Shown here in pieces: positions 1 through 7,356 of a stretch of 64,000 bases of DNA. The stretch covers positions 372,001-436,000 of the forward strand of contig NZ_FQXC01000002.1 in NCBI RefSeq assembly GCF_900129875.1. Direction: 5' to 3'. The stretch's first letter is position 1. Each line of letters begins with the position of its first letter. The notes under the pieces were generated by a model that worked only from the letters and a program-made list of their open reading frames with translations, had not been told where the DNA came from and ran no database searches. The stretch comes from Marivita hallyeonensis. Lineage in GTDB: Bacteria; Pseudomonadota; Alphaproteobacteria; Rhodobacterales; Rhodobacteraceae. The translations under genes were made by a program, and so were the position numbers.

Positions 1-1
1 G

Positions 2-958
2 CTCGGACGCCGTGACAACAAGTACAAGTCACGCATCAAGATCACCGTGCACGAACACGGGCTCGACGACATCCGACACCGGGTGGAAGAGCGGTTTGCC
101 CTGCTCCGCCCCGCTTTCACCGGCATTGACCAGCGGTTGTATGCGCAGATCAAGGCTGATTTCGCGCCACCCGCCTTCACCAGGCGCGACACCGCTCCGT
201 TCGACCTGGCTTACGCCAACGATCCGGTGTTCCGCGCGTGGGTGGACAGTAACGTCACTGCACACCGCGCCGACGGTCACGCCATCGCGCAAATCAGCCT
301 CAAGGCGCACGGGGCCACACCGGGCGACGCGACATCGGACCAGATGCGCGTCATGGCCGATCTGGCGGAACAGTACGGACACGACGAGTTGCGCGTCAGC
401 CATGAGCAGAACATCGTCCTGCCGCACGTTCACAAGGCCGACCTGCCCGTCGTGCATGCGACGCTGAAGCAACACGGGCTCGCCACCGCAAACATCGGCA
501 AGATCAGCGACATCATCGCCTGCCCAGGCATGGACTACTGCGCGCTGGCAACAGCGCGGTCGATCCCCATCGCGCAGGAAATCGCCACACGCTTCGATGA
601 GCTGAAGCTCGAGAACGAGATCGGCGATCTGAAGATCAAGATCTCGGGCTGCATCAACGCCTGCGGCCACCACCATGTCGGCCATATCGGCATTCTTGGT
701 CTCGACCGCGCCGGGGTGGAAAATTACCAGATCACGCTTGGCGGCGATCACACAGAGACGGCGGCAGTCGGTCAGCGCACCGGCCCGGGTTTCGCCTATG
801 ACGAGATCGTTCCGGCCATCGAGCGCATCGTGGATACCTACCTGTCCGAACGCGACAGCGCGGAGGAGACGTTCCTTGAAACATTCCGCCGCGTGGGCAT
901 GGCCCCCTTCAAAACCGCGCTCTACGGCGAGACCGAAAAGCGCGCGAAGGCCGCCTGA
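2..958 (+). CDS. Nitrite/sulfite reductase, C-terminal part (5' end outside window)
   Basis: This is the C-terminal part of a sirohaem and [4Fe-4S] reductase; the reading frame is open from the window edge, so the start lies outside. The cofactor ligands are visible: a C-x5-C pair (CPGMDYC, near 521-541) and a C-x3-C pair (CINAC, near 650-664) followed by GHHH. In this family these cysteines hold the cluster bridged to sirohaem. The next gene is cysH, whose ATG overlaps this stop (ATGA, 956-960), so the substrate is most likely sulfite, reduced to sulfide in the cytoplasm for cysteine synthesis. A nitrite reductase role is less likely because no nitrate genes are near. Confidence 0.93.
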   Translation, partial: LGRRDNKYKSRIKITVHEHGLDDIRHRVEERFALLRPAFTGIDQRLYAQIKADFAPPAFTRRDTAPFDLAYANDPVFRAWVDSNVTAHRADGHAIAQISLKAHGATPGDATSDQMRVMADLAEQYGHDELRVSHEQNIVLPHVHKADLPVVHATLKQHGLATANIGKISDIIACPGMDYCALATARSIPIAQEIATRFDELKLENEIGDLKIKISGCINACGHHHVGHIGILGLDRAGVENYQITLGGDHTETAAVGQRTGPGFAYDEIVPAIERIVDTYLSERDSAEETFLETFRRVGMAPFKTALYGETEKRAKAA

Positions 959-1728
959 TGCTGGGCCTTGACGATCATCGCAAGGAAGACAGCCTGCCGC
1001 TTGACGCGCGCATGGAGGCGCAGGCTCGGGTCGATGCGCTTAACGCCAGATATCGGCATTTCGGGACGTCCTACTTCCTCGAAGCGGTGCTGACGCGTAG
1101 CGAGTTCAACCGGGTGGCCATGGTGTCGAGTTTCGGGGCCGACTCGGCGGTGCTGTTGCACCTTATCGCTCATATTGATCGGCATGTGCCGGTGCTCTTC
1201 ATCGACACCGCACTGCTCTTTCCCGAAACGATGACCTACCAGACGCAGCTTGCAGATCATCTTGGCCTGACCAATGTGCAGACGATCCGCGCGTCGGACC
1301 GTACGCTTGCAGCGCAGGATCCGTACGGTGCGCTTCGCTTCTCGGACCCGGATGCTTGCTGCGACCTGCGCAAGACGCAGGTGCTGAACGATGCGCTAAG
1401 CGGCTATGACGCGTGGATCACCGGGCGCAAACGTCATCAGGCCGGAACCCGGTCGGGGCTGCACTATTTCGACCTCGACGCAGGAACCGGGCGGATCAAG
1501 ATCAACCCGCTGATCGACTGGAAACCGGCCCGTATCGCCGCGCATCTCGCCACCCATGACTTGCCGCGCCATCCGCTGATTGCAAAAGGCTATGCGTCTA
1601 TCGGCTGCGCGCCCTGCACGACACCTGTTGCACAAGGTGAAGACAGCCGCGCAGGGCGTTGGCGCGGAACGACTAAAACAGAATGCGGATTGCACAGAAC
1701 GCGCCTCCAGACAGGAGAATTGACATGA
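958..1728 (+). CDS. cysH: Phosphoadenylyl/adenylyl-sulfate reductase (CysH)
   Basis: It reduces activated sulfate (APS or PAPS) to sulfite in assimilatory sulfur metabolism, using thioredoxin or a similar donor. The protein has 256 residues. A PAPS-reductase nucleotide-binding loop (SSFGADSAV) lies near residues 57-65. The pairs C124-C125 and C217-x2-C220 match the [4Fe-4S] ligands of the APS-reductase-like branch, and the conserved C-terminal ECGLH supplies the catalytic cysteine (C243). It overlaps the sulfite reductase gene upstream and the DUF934 gene downstream by 4 bp each, which implies translational coupling in a cys operon. The four-cysteine set favours APS over PAPS as substrate, but the sequence alone does not settle this. 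Confidence 0.93.
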   Translation: MLGLDDHRKEDSLPLDARMEAQARVDALNARYRHFGTSYFLEAVLTRSEFNRVAMVSSFGADSAVLLHLIAHIDRHVPVLFIDTALLFPETMTYQTQLADHLGLTNVQTIRASDRTLAAQDPYGALRFSDPDACCDLRKTQVLNDALSGYDAWITGRKRHQAGTRSGLHYFDLDAGTGRIKINPLIDWKPARIAAHLATHDLPRHPLIAKGYASIGCAPCTTPVAQGEDSRAGRWRGTTKTECGLHRTRLQTGELT

Positions 1729-2123
1729 GCATCATCGTCACCGACCAGGGATTTGAAACATTCGAAGACCCCGCCCAGTGGATCCCGTCAGATCACACGA
1801 TTGACTTGTCCTCGGATACCGATCCCGCCAGGCTGCCGGATCTGCTGTCGGGTATGGAACTTGTGCGCGTCGACTTTCCCAGCTTCGCCGACGGTCGTGG
1901 CTTTACGCTCGCCCGGCTCATTCGCCAGCACGGGTTTCAAGGCCACCTGCGCGCAAAAGGCCATGTGATCGCCGACCAATATGCGATGGCACGGCGCTCT
2001 GGCTTTGACGACGTGGAGATCGACGCCGACCTCGCCGCGCGCCAGCCGGAGGATCAATGGTTGGCCCGCGCTGACTGGAAGACGCACGACTACCAGGCAC
2101 GTTTGCGCGGTCTCGCGGCCTGA
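1725..2123 (+). CDS. DUF934 family protein of the sulfite reductase operon
   Basis: This 132-residue cytoplasmic protein belongs to the DUF934 family, which commonly follows cysH/cysI in proteobacteria and is sometimes called an oxidoreductase without direct proof. The start at 1725 overlaps the cysH stop (ATGA) and has AGGAGA about 8 bases upstream; a longer reading frame from 1683 runs into cysH and lacks such a site. Recognisable family features are the LRVDFPSFADGRGF-like segment (about residues 46-60), a conserved RGH-type segment (KGHVIADQY) and an acidic C-terminal half. There is no signal peptide, membrane segment or obvious cofactor motif. A role in sulfite reduction is inferred from position only. 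Confidence 0.85.
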   Translation: MSIIVTDQGFETFEDPAQWIPSDHTIDLSSDTDPARLPDLLSGMELVRVDFPSFADGRGFTLARLIRQHGFQGHLRAKGHVIADQYAMARRSGFDDVEIDADLAARQPEDQWLARADWKTHDYQARLRGLAA

Positions 2124-2205
2124 AAACCACGCTTTCGCCAGCTGCGACACCCGGGCGCCCGCGTCCGGGTGTTGTCTGATGCAAATCAAAGATAGATGTA
2201 GGGGA

Positions 2206-2223
2206 CCGGTTTAGACGAACCGG
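2206..2223. promoter_or_regulatory. Perfect 6-bp inverted repeat just upstream of fpr
   Basis: CCGGTT and AACCGG are separated by a 6-base loop and lie 10 bases before the fpr ATG. No T-run follows, so it is not a typical terminator. It could be an operator or a leader hairpin that hides the ribosome site, since no clear Shine-Dalgarno sequence lies between it and the ATG. Confidence 0.35.
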
Positions 2224-2232
2224 CAACGCAAC

Positions 2233-3093
2233 ATGACAGAGTTAAGCCCAGTGACCGAAGCCACCGCCACCAAAGCGCCCGCGCCAAAGAAGCTCGCCGT
2301 TCCGGACACGCAGACCGTGACGTCGGTCCAGCACTGGACGGACCGGCTGTTTTCGTTCCGCGTGACACGGCCCGCGTCCTTGCGGTTTCGCTCGGGCGAG
2401 TTCGTGATGATCGGGCTCATGCAGACCGACGAAAAGACCGGCAAGGAAAAGCCGCTTCTGCGCGCCTATTCCATCGCCTCGCCCAGCTGGGACGAAGAGC
2501 TCGAGTTCTACTCGATCAAGGTGCAGGACGGCCCGCTGACCTCGCGTCTTCAACACATCCAGCCGGGCGACGAGATCATCCTGCGCCCAAAACCGGTTGG
2601 TACATTGGTGCACGACGCGCTGCTGCCCGGCAAACGTCTCTGGCTTTTCGCGACCGGCACCGGCATTGCGCCGTTTGCCTCGCTCTTGCGCGACCCGCAA
2701 ACCTACGAGGACTATGAAGAAGTCATCCTCACGCACACCTGCCGCGAAGTGGGTGAGTTGCAGTACGGGAAAGAACTCATCGATCAGATCCGCACCGACG
2801 AATTGTTGGCCGAACTGATGGGCGAAGGTTTCCACGAAAAGCTGCGCTATTACCCGACAACAACACGCGAAGAGAGCCCGAAGATGGGCCGCATCACCGA
2901 CCTCATGCGCTGTGGAGAGTGTTTCGAGGATCTTGGCGTGCCCGAGCTGAGCCCGGAAACCGATCGCGCGATGGTATGCGGCAACCTCGCCTTCAACCTT
3001 GAGATCAAGGAAATGCTCGAAGGCTACGGGCTGGAGGAAGGCGCGAATTCCGACCCAAAACAGTATGTCGTCGAGAAAGCGTTCCTGGACTAG
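2233..3093 (+). CDS. fpr: Ferredoxin--NADP reductase (Fpr)
   Basis: This FAD enzyme moves electrons between NADPH and ferredoxin or flavodoxin in the cytoplasm. The 286-residue protein has the FAD-binding signature RAYSIAS at about 77-83 and the NADP-binding loop TGTGIAPF at about 141-148, in the usual order for the bacterial Fpr family. It ends in an aromatic-plus-acidic tail (KAFLD), close to the C-terminus seen in such reductases. The first 25 residues are Ala/Thr/Pro-rich and probably disordered. It lies 109 bp after the cys genes on the same strand and could supply electrons to sulfite reductase; this is inference from position. A strong terminator follows. Confidence 0.92.
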   Translation: MTELSPVTEATATKAPAPKKLAVPDTQTVTSVQHWTDRLFSFRVTRPASLRFRSGEFVMIGLMQTDEKTGKEKPLLRAYSIASPSWDEELEFYSIKVQDGPLTSRLQHIQPGDEIILRPKPVGTLVHDALLPGKRLWLFATGTGIAPFASLLRDPQTYEDYEEVILTHTCREVGELQYGKELIDQIRTDELLAELMGEGFHEKLRYYPTTTREESPKMGRITDLMRCGECFEDLGVPELSPETDRAMVCGNLAFNLEIKEMLEGYGLEEGANSDPKQYVVEKAFLD

Positions 3094-3108
3094 GGCGCGA
3101 AAGCCATC

Positions 3109-3144
3109 AAAAAAACCGCGCAAGGGCACCCTGCGCGGCTTTTT
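3109..3144. terminator. Bidirectional intrinsic terminator after fpr
   Basis: A 7-bp G+C stem (CCGCGCA at 3116-3122, TGCGCGG at 3132-3138) with a 9-base loop is followed by a T-run at 3140-3144 and preceded by an A-run at 3109-3115. It can stop transcription from fpr on the + strand and from the convergent Ala-rich gene on the - strand. Confidence 0.85.
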
Positions 3145-3159
3145 GTTTTGTGACGTGTG

Positions 3160-3996
3160 TTACTCGATGCCGAGCTGACCGCGCAGGGTTTCCAAAACCC
3201 CCTCAAGGACTTCGGGGCTTTCCCGCGCCTGTTCGAGTGCTGCTTTCGTTGTTGTTTTAATGATCATGGAAAGCTCTGAATTGTCGATGTACTCGATCAC
3301 GCGGTCGAAATCGAAACCTTCAACCGTCAAGAGATCGGAAATCTCTGCCCCGACATCGGATGCCGCATCCGCTGCGCCTGCGGCAGCGTCTTCTGCAGTT
3401 CGCGTGGCCGCCTCGGTCGCGTCACCGGCGGCTTCAGCCGCATCACCTGCCGCGTCGGTCGCGGCCTCGGTGGCTTCTGTTGCGGTTTCTTCAACTGCTT
3501 GGGCGGCTTCGCCGGCCGTTTCTTCCGCGGCGTTGACCGTCGCTTCACCTGCCTCAGCAGCGGTATCCACCGCTTCATCAGCAGCGCCGGTGGCCGTATC
3601 AACGGCGTTATCGACGGCTTCGGCGGCGGCTCCGGCAGCTTCGTTCACCGCATTCAGCGCACCTTCAACGGCAGAGCTTGCCGCTTCCGCCGCTTCATTC
3701 GCAGCTTCGGTCGCTTCGGTGATCGCGGCGTCGGCGGCTTCCGTGGCTTCCGTCACGGCCTCTTCCACGGCCTGGTTCACACTCTCAACAGCCTCGCTGA
3801 CCGCTTCTTCGGCAGCGGCGGCTTCTTCTTCGACAGCGGCCGCAGTGTCTTCCACCGCGCTTTCCGTTGCCTCGACCGCCTCTGAAGTGGGTGCTGTCGC
3901 ATTATCAACGACCTCTGGCGCGTCGCCACTTTGCGTGAAATACCACACGCCAGCACCGACCACGACAACACCTGCCACGATGATCAGGTTTTTCAT
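3160..3996 (-). CDS. Membrane-anchored Ala/Glu-rich helical repeat protein
   Basis: I do not recognise a named family. The 278-residue protein has one hydrophobic N-terminal segment (about residues 3-19, signal-anchor type), then about 170 residues made almost only of Ala, Glu, Thr, Val and Asp with recurrent EATEAA/EAAxA units, and finally a more complex 50-residue C-terminal segment with phenylalanines and a basic patch. The middle should form a long amphipathic helix, as in LEA-like or apolipoprotein-like proteins, probably outside the cytoplasmic membrane. The start at 3996 has a GGGGG stretch upstream; an in-frame ATG at 4014 is an alternative. It is a single gene convergent with fpr. 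Its function is unknown; envelope structure or stress protection is a guess. Confidence 0.75.
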   Translation of the reverse strand: MKNLIIVAGVVVVGAGVWYFTQSGDAPEVVDNATAPTSEAVEATESAVEDTAAAVEEEAAAAEEAVSEAVESVNQAVEEAVTEATEAADAAITEATEAANEAAEAASSAVEGALNAVNEAAGAAAEAVDNAVDTATGAADEAVDTAAEAGEATVNAAEETAGEAAQAVEETATEATEAATDAAGDAAEAAGDATEAATRTAEDAAAGAADAASDVGAEISDLLTVEGFDFDRVIEYIDNSELSMIIKTTTKAALEQARESPEVLEGVLETLRGQLGIE

Positions 3997-4134
3997 TGGA
4001 TCCAAGACCCCCATTTACATATCTCTCTGCCCCGGCCCAAACGGCCCGGGCTTGTGGCATACATGTGAGTTTCGAACCGGCCGTCAACAAGGGGGAAAGG
4101 CTTGAAGATCGGCCCATATCCGCCGAAAACCCGC

Positions 4135-4163
4135 TTGAAGTGGCGCGGTAGGGCGTCTACTTT
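4135..4163 (+). promoter_or_regulatory. Possible promoter for infC
   Basis: TTGAAG at 4135-4140 and TACTTT at 4158-4163 are 17 bases apart. Transcription would start near 4170 and give a leader of about 30 nt before the infC start. The -10 match is weak, so this is a candidate only. Confidence 0.3.
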
Positions 4164-4200
4164 ACGACCTTGATTTGAACTGCATTGAAGGAGCATTCCC

Positions 4201-4746
4201 ATAGCCCGCAGACCACACAACGCGCCACCACAGCGCGACACCGGCCCCCGCGTAAATGATCGCATCAGATCACCCGAAATCCGCTTGATCGGTGCAGATG
4301 GAGAAAATGTCGGGGTGGTCACACCAGAACGCGGTTTGGTTCTTGCCGAAGAGGCGGGTCTCGACCTTGTCGAGATTTCCCCGAACGCCAATCCGCCGGT
4401 TTGCAAAATCATGGATTTCGGCAAATTCAAGTATGAGCAGCAGAAGCGCGAATCTGAAGCTCGGAAGAAACAGAAGATCATCGAGGTGAAAGAGGTCAAG
4501 TTCCGGCCCAACACCGACACGCATGACTACGAAGTCAAAATGCGCAATGTTTTCAAGTTTCTGGAAAACGGTGACAAGGTCAAAGTGACCCTTCGTTTCC
4601 GGGGGCGCGAGATGGCGCACCAGAACCTCGGCCGCGAGCTGCTTGAACGCGTTGCCGAAGACGTGAAGGAAATCGGCAAGGTTGAAAACATGCCGAAGAT
4701 GGAAGGCCGGCAGATGGTCATGATGATCGGACCCGTCGCCAAATAG
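4201..4746 (+). CDS. infC: Translation initiation factor IF-3, probable AUA start
   Basis: IF-3 binds the 30S subunit, prevents premature 50S joining and checks the start codon. The frame gives 181 residues with the standard two-domain layout and the family sequences RVNDRIR near the N-terminus, [11 protein letters not shown] at 28-38 and [10 protein letters not shown] at about 69-78. No ATG, GTG or TTG precedes the conserved N-terminus; the first such codon, TTG at 4285, would cut off 28 conserved residues. AAGGAG at 4188-4193 lies exactly 7 bases before ATA at 4201, so AUA is the best start. An ATT at 4195 is in frame but only 1 base from the Shine-Dalgarno. Rare starts in infC are known to allow IF-3 to repress itself. 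rpmI/rplT do not follow. Confidence 0.93.
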   Translation: MARRPHNAPPQRDTGPRVNDRIRSPEIRLIGADGENVGVVTPERGLVLAEEAGLDLVEISPNANPPVCKIMDFGKFKYEQQKRESEARKKQKIIEVKEVKFRPNTDTHDYEVKMRNVFKFLENGDKVKVTLRFRGREMAHQNLGRELLERVAEDVKEIGKVENMPKMEGRQMVMMIGPVAK

Positions 4747-4769
4747 CCTTTACAGGATACTTAATTCTT

Positions 4770-4800
4770 GAAAGCGACCCAGCCGGGTCGCTTTCTTTTT
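4770..4800 (+). terminator. Intrinsic terminator of infC
   Basis: A perfect 11-bp stem (4770-4780 with 4785-4795) closes a four-base AGCC loop and is followed by five T residues. It starts 23 bases after the infC stop. Confidence 0.93.
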
Positions 4801-4802
4801 GC

Positions 4803-5219
4803 CTAGCCCTTTTTCACCGGGATGGAGGTCGCGCTGCTGGCCTCGGGCTTTTTGCGCGGAACGGCAATGTCCAGAACACCGTCTTTCACCTGCGCCGAGA
4901 TGGCCGCTTCATCCGCATCCGCCGGAAGACGGAAAGAGCGCCGGAACGATCCGTATTGCCGTTCGGAGAAGTACCATGTGTCGCCCTTGTCTTCGCGTTC
5001 GGACGTCTTCTCGCCAGACACGACGAGCATCCCGGACTCGGCGGTCACGTTGATGTCCTTCTCGCTCACCCCGGGCAACTCGATCGAGATGCGATACGCG
5101 TCTTCGTCAGAGCTTGCGTCGGACGCCGGAGACAGCCACTCGGCGATGCGGGTCCCCATCCCGCGCAGTGGGCTGTAGAGGCTCGGCCAAAAGCCGGATG
5201 CCTGATTTGTTTCGACCAT
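4803..5219 (-). CDS. Hsp20/alpha-crystallin small heat-shock protein
   Basis: This is an ATP-independent chaperone that binds unfolding proteins in the cytoplasm as large oligomers. The 138-residue protein has a short N-terminal arm, the alpha-crystallin domain from about residue 38 (YRISIELPGVSEKDI) to about 118, and the family's GVLDIAVPRK segment at about 112-121, followed by a short tail. It lacks a clear IxI tail motif (SIPV is the closest). The start is fixed by AGGAGG about 8 bases upstream on the - strand. It stands alone, convergent with infC. No clear sigma-32 promoter was identified by eye, so heat regulation is only expected from the family. Confidence 0.93.
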   Translation of the reverse strand: MVETNQASGFWPSLYSPLRGMGTRIAEWLSPASDASSDEDAYRISIELPGVSEKDINVTAESGMLVVSGEKTSEREDKGDTWYFSERQYGSFRRSFRLPADADEAAISAQVKDGVLDIAVPRKKPEASSATSIPVKKG

Positions 5220-5317
5220 ATCAACTCCTCCTGTTGCTCGATGGCAGTCACAGAGGGAGCTTAGTCAGTCTGGTCGGATGTCGCCTTGATACATCTCAAA
5301 TCCGGCATGCATACCGA

Positions 5318-6316
5318 TCAACTCTCGCGCGGTTTGGGTCGGCTGGGCGGTTCCTTGAGCAAGCCCCCGACGCCCATCCCCATGATGTCGGCTGGTGTGA
5401 CCGGCACATCGCAGAGCATCCGTTCCAGCACCCAGTCCGCGCCATTGAGCGCGGGTGACCGGGCGCATCCCGGAAGGCCCAAGACCGGAATGGATCCCAG
5501 ATGCCCCCAGAACAACAGGTTTCCGGGGTCAACTGGCATGCCGTAGTGGACCACCTCGCCGCCCGCTGCGCGAACCGCTTCCGGGGCGACGTCGTGCAGG
5601 TCGGACGTGGCCGAACCGGTGAGGATGCACAGAAGGTCATACTCTCCCCGCGCGGCTTGAAGTGCGTCGGACAACGCGTCAATCCGGTGTGGCACCACGG
5701 TTTTTGGACCAAGTGTCACGCCAAGCCGGTCAAAGCGTGTCGCCATGGCGCGCTGGCCCTTGCTGCCGTCGTCCGAACCACCAACGGCGGTCTGGATCAG
5801 CATCGCCCGCGTCCGTGTGACGGGCCGCAGGCGCAATGCATCTCGACCAGCGGCACGGGCGGCCTCGACCGCATCCCCGGGCGCCGCGTAGGCGATGATC
5901 TTGACCGTCGCCACCATGCCACGCGACGACATCCGCTGCCATTCCGGTACCGTGGCGACAGTGACCATCGGATGCACAGCGTTCACCGCGTTGATCTTGT
6001 CCGCGTCGATCTCGATCACGCCATTGGTGGTCGCGTAGATGTTGACGCGCCCGGTGCTGGCCGGGGCGAGACGCAGAGACGCGCTATCCGGGTCGGGCAC
6101 CAGCGCGTGGGCGAGCATCTCGGCTGCCGCGTCTTCGTGCATGTCACATGGTTCCATCCGGGCCACTGTGACCTCGGTGACGCCCGCAGAGCGGAGCTTT
6201 CCGACGGCCTCGGTATCGAGCGTGATCCCCTTGCGCAAACGTCCCTTCGTCAGCGCCACCGAATGCGCAAGGATTGCGCCTTCGGCGTCATCGAGGGGGA
6301 CCGGTCCGAATTTCAT
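5318..6316 (-). CDS. Molybdopterin-binding protein (MoaB/Mog-like fold)
   Basis: The 332-residue protein resembles the molybdopterin-binding proteins that accompany XdhC in alphaproteobacteria. The N-terminal part carries the conserved start (FGPVPLDDAEGAILAHS) and KGRLRKG segments; the C-terminal part has a MoaB/Mog-like domain with a Gly/Ser/Thr-rich loop (LTGSATSDLHD) and an LPGCARSP segment similar to MoeA/CinA folds. The start at 6316 overlaps the XdhC stop by 4 bp (ATGA), so the two are co-translated; longer frames run into xdhC. It probably helps deliver or modify molybdenum cofactor for a xanthine dehydrogenase or CO dehydrogenase type enzyme. No such enzyme gene is in the window, so the target is unknown. 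Confidence 0.82.
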   Translation of the reverse strand: MKFGPVPLDDAEGAILAHSVALTKGRLRKGITLDTEAVGKLRSAGVTEVTVARMEPCDMHEDAAAEMLAHALVPDPDSASLRLAPASTGRVNIYATTNGVIEIDADKINAVNAVHPMVTVATVPEWQRMSSRGMVATVKIIAYAAPGDAVEAARAAGRDALRLRPVTRTRAMLIQTAVGGSDDGSKGQRAMATRFDRLGVTLGPKTVVPHRIDALSDALQAARGEYDLLCILTGSATSDLHDVAPEAVRAAGGEVVHYGMPVDPGNLLFWGHLGSIPVLGLPGCARSPALNGADWVLERMLCDVPVTPADIMGMGVGGLLKEPPSRPKPRES

Positions 6317-7281
6317 GCGCCCTTCCGCAGGACGCGCGTCATCTCGGCAAGGATAGACACCGCAATTTCGGCGGGCCCGGATGCGCCGATGTCGAGGCCT
6401 ATCGGCCCGTGGATCTGATCGATTTCGTCTTGCGTAAAGCCCGCGGCCGCCAGACGCTCGACGCGCTTGGCATGCGTGCGCGTCGATCCAAGCGCGCCGA
6501 TGTAGAAGCAATTCGCCCGCAGGGCCTGTTCCAGCGCAGGATCGTCGAGCTTTGGATCATGGGTCAGCAGAACAAGCGCCGTGCGCGTATCGAGCCCCAG
6601 TTTCTGCACTGCCTCATCCGGCCAGTCATGAAGGATCGTCTCACCCGGAAAGCGCCCTTCCGACCCGAAGGCTTCGCGCGGATCGATGAGTGTCGGATCG
6701 TAACCAGCAATACGCGCCATCGGGAGAAGCGCTTGCGCGATGTGGACGGCCCCAACCACGATCAGCCGCAGCGGCGGATTGTGGATGGCAACAAAGGTGC
6801 GGCTATCCTCGACAAACCCGGACCGGTCCATCCGGAAGGCCTGATCGTGACCATCGCGCGTCAGTGAGCGTTCGTTGTTGTCGAGGTCGGCCACATAGGC
6901 GACGGGCGTTCGGTCCGACCGGTGTTGAACAAGCTCTGCGAGCAAGGCTTCTGGAAGGACCTCGCCGATTGGTTCGACCAGCACCCGGATCGTCCCGCCA
7001 CATGCCAGACCCACCGCAAAGGCATCCTGATCGCTTACGCCGAATTCCAGTTCGCGCGCTTTGCCCTCCTCCAGCGCATCCATGGCCTCGACCACGACAG
7101 CGCCTTCAACGCATCCGCCGGAGACCGATCCCTCGATCTCGCCCTCACCGGAGATCGCAAGTTGAGACCCGACGCGGCGCGGTGCGCTGCCCCAGGTTTC
7201 GATGACGGTCGCAAGGACTGCGCCCTTGCCACTTCGATGCCAGGCGAGTGCCGTTTCAGGGCACTTGTCGAACCGATCCAT
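6313..7281 (-). CDS. XdhC/CoxI family molybdenum-enzyme maturation protein
   Basis: XdhC-type proteins bind sulfurated molybdenum cofactor and insert it into xanthine dehydrogenase-family apoenzymes. The 322 residues show the N-terminal XdhC_CoxI domain (VLATVIETWGSAPRRVG at about 22-38, then SVSGGCVEGAV with the conserved cysteine near 56) and a C-terminal Rossmann domain (RLIVVGAVHIAQALLP at about 168-183, and the conserved GALGS near 269-273). The first gene of a two-gene operon, it overlaps the molybdopterin-binding gene by 4 bp. The Rossmann signature reads VGAVHIA rather than the usual GxGHVA, a small deviation. Whether it serves xanthine or CO dehydrogenase cannot be told here. Confidence 0.92.
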   Translation of the reverse strand: MDRFDKCPETALAWHRSGKGAVLATVIETWGSAPRRVGSQLAISGEGEIEGSVSGGCVEGAVVVEAMDALEEGKARELEFGVSDQDAFAVGLACGGTIRVLVEPIGEVLPEALLAELVQHRSDRTPVAYVADLDNNERSLTRDGHDQAFRMDRSGFVEDSRTFVAIHNPPLRLIVVGAVHIAQALLPMARIAGYDPTLIDPREAFGSEGRFPGETILHDWPDEAVQKLGLDTRTALVLLTHDPKLDDPALEQALRANCFYIGALGSTRTHAKRVERLAAAGFTQDEIDQIHGPIGLDIGASGPAEIAVSILAEMTRVLRKGA

Positions 7282-7356
7282 CCCGGTGATCTCCTCCCAT
7301 ATTCAGGGCAAGTCTAACATGCCCTGCGCCGCTGTCTTCTGCTGCGTTGGTTGTAC

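Noticed and set aside
3260-4105. 281-codon + strand frame opposite the Ala-rich protein
   Set aside because: The GCN-rich repeat leaves several frames open; this one gives an Ala/Ser-rich sequence without an N-terminal signal, while the - strand frame has a signal-anchor and a non-repetitive end.
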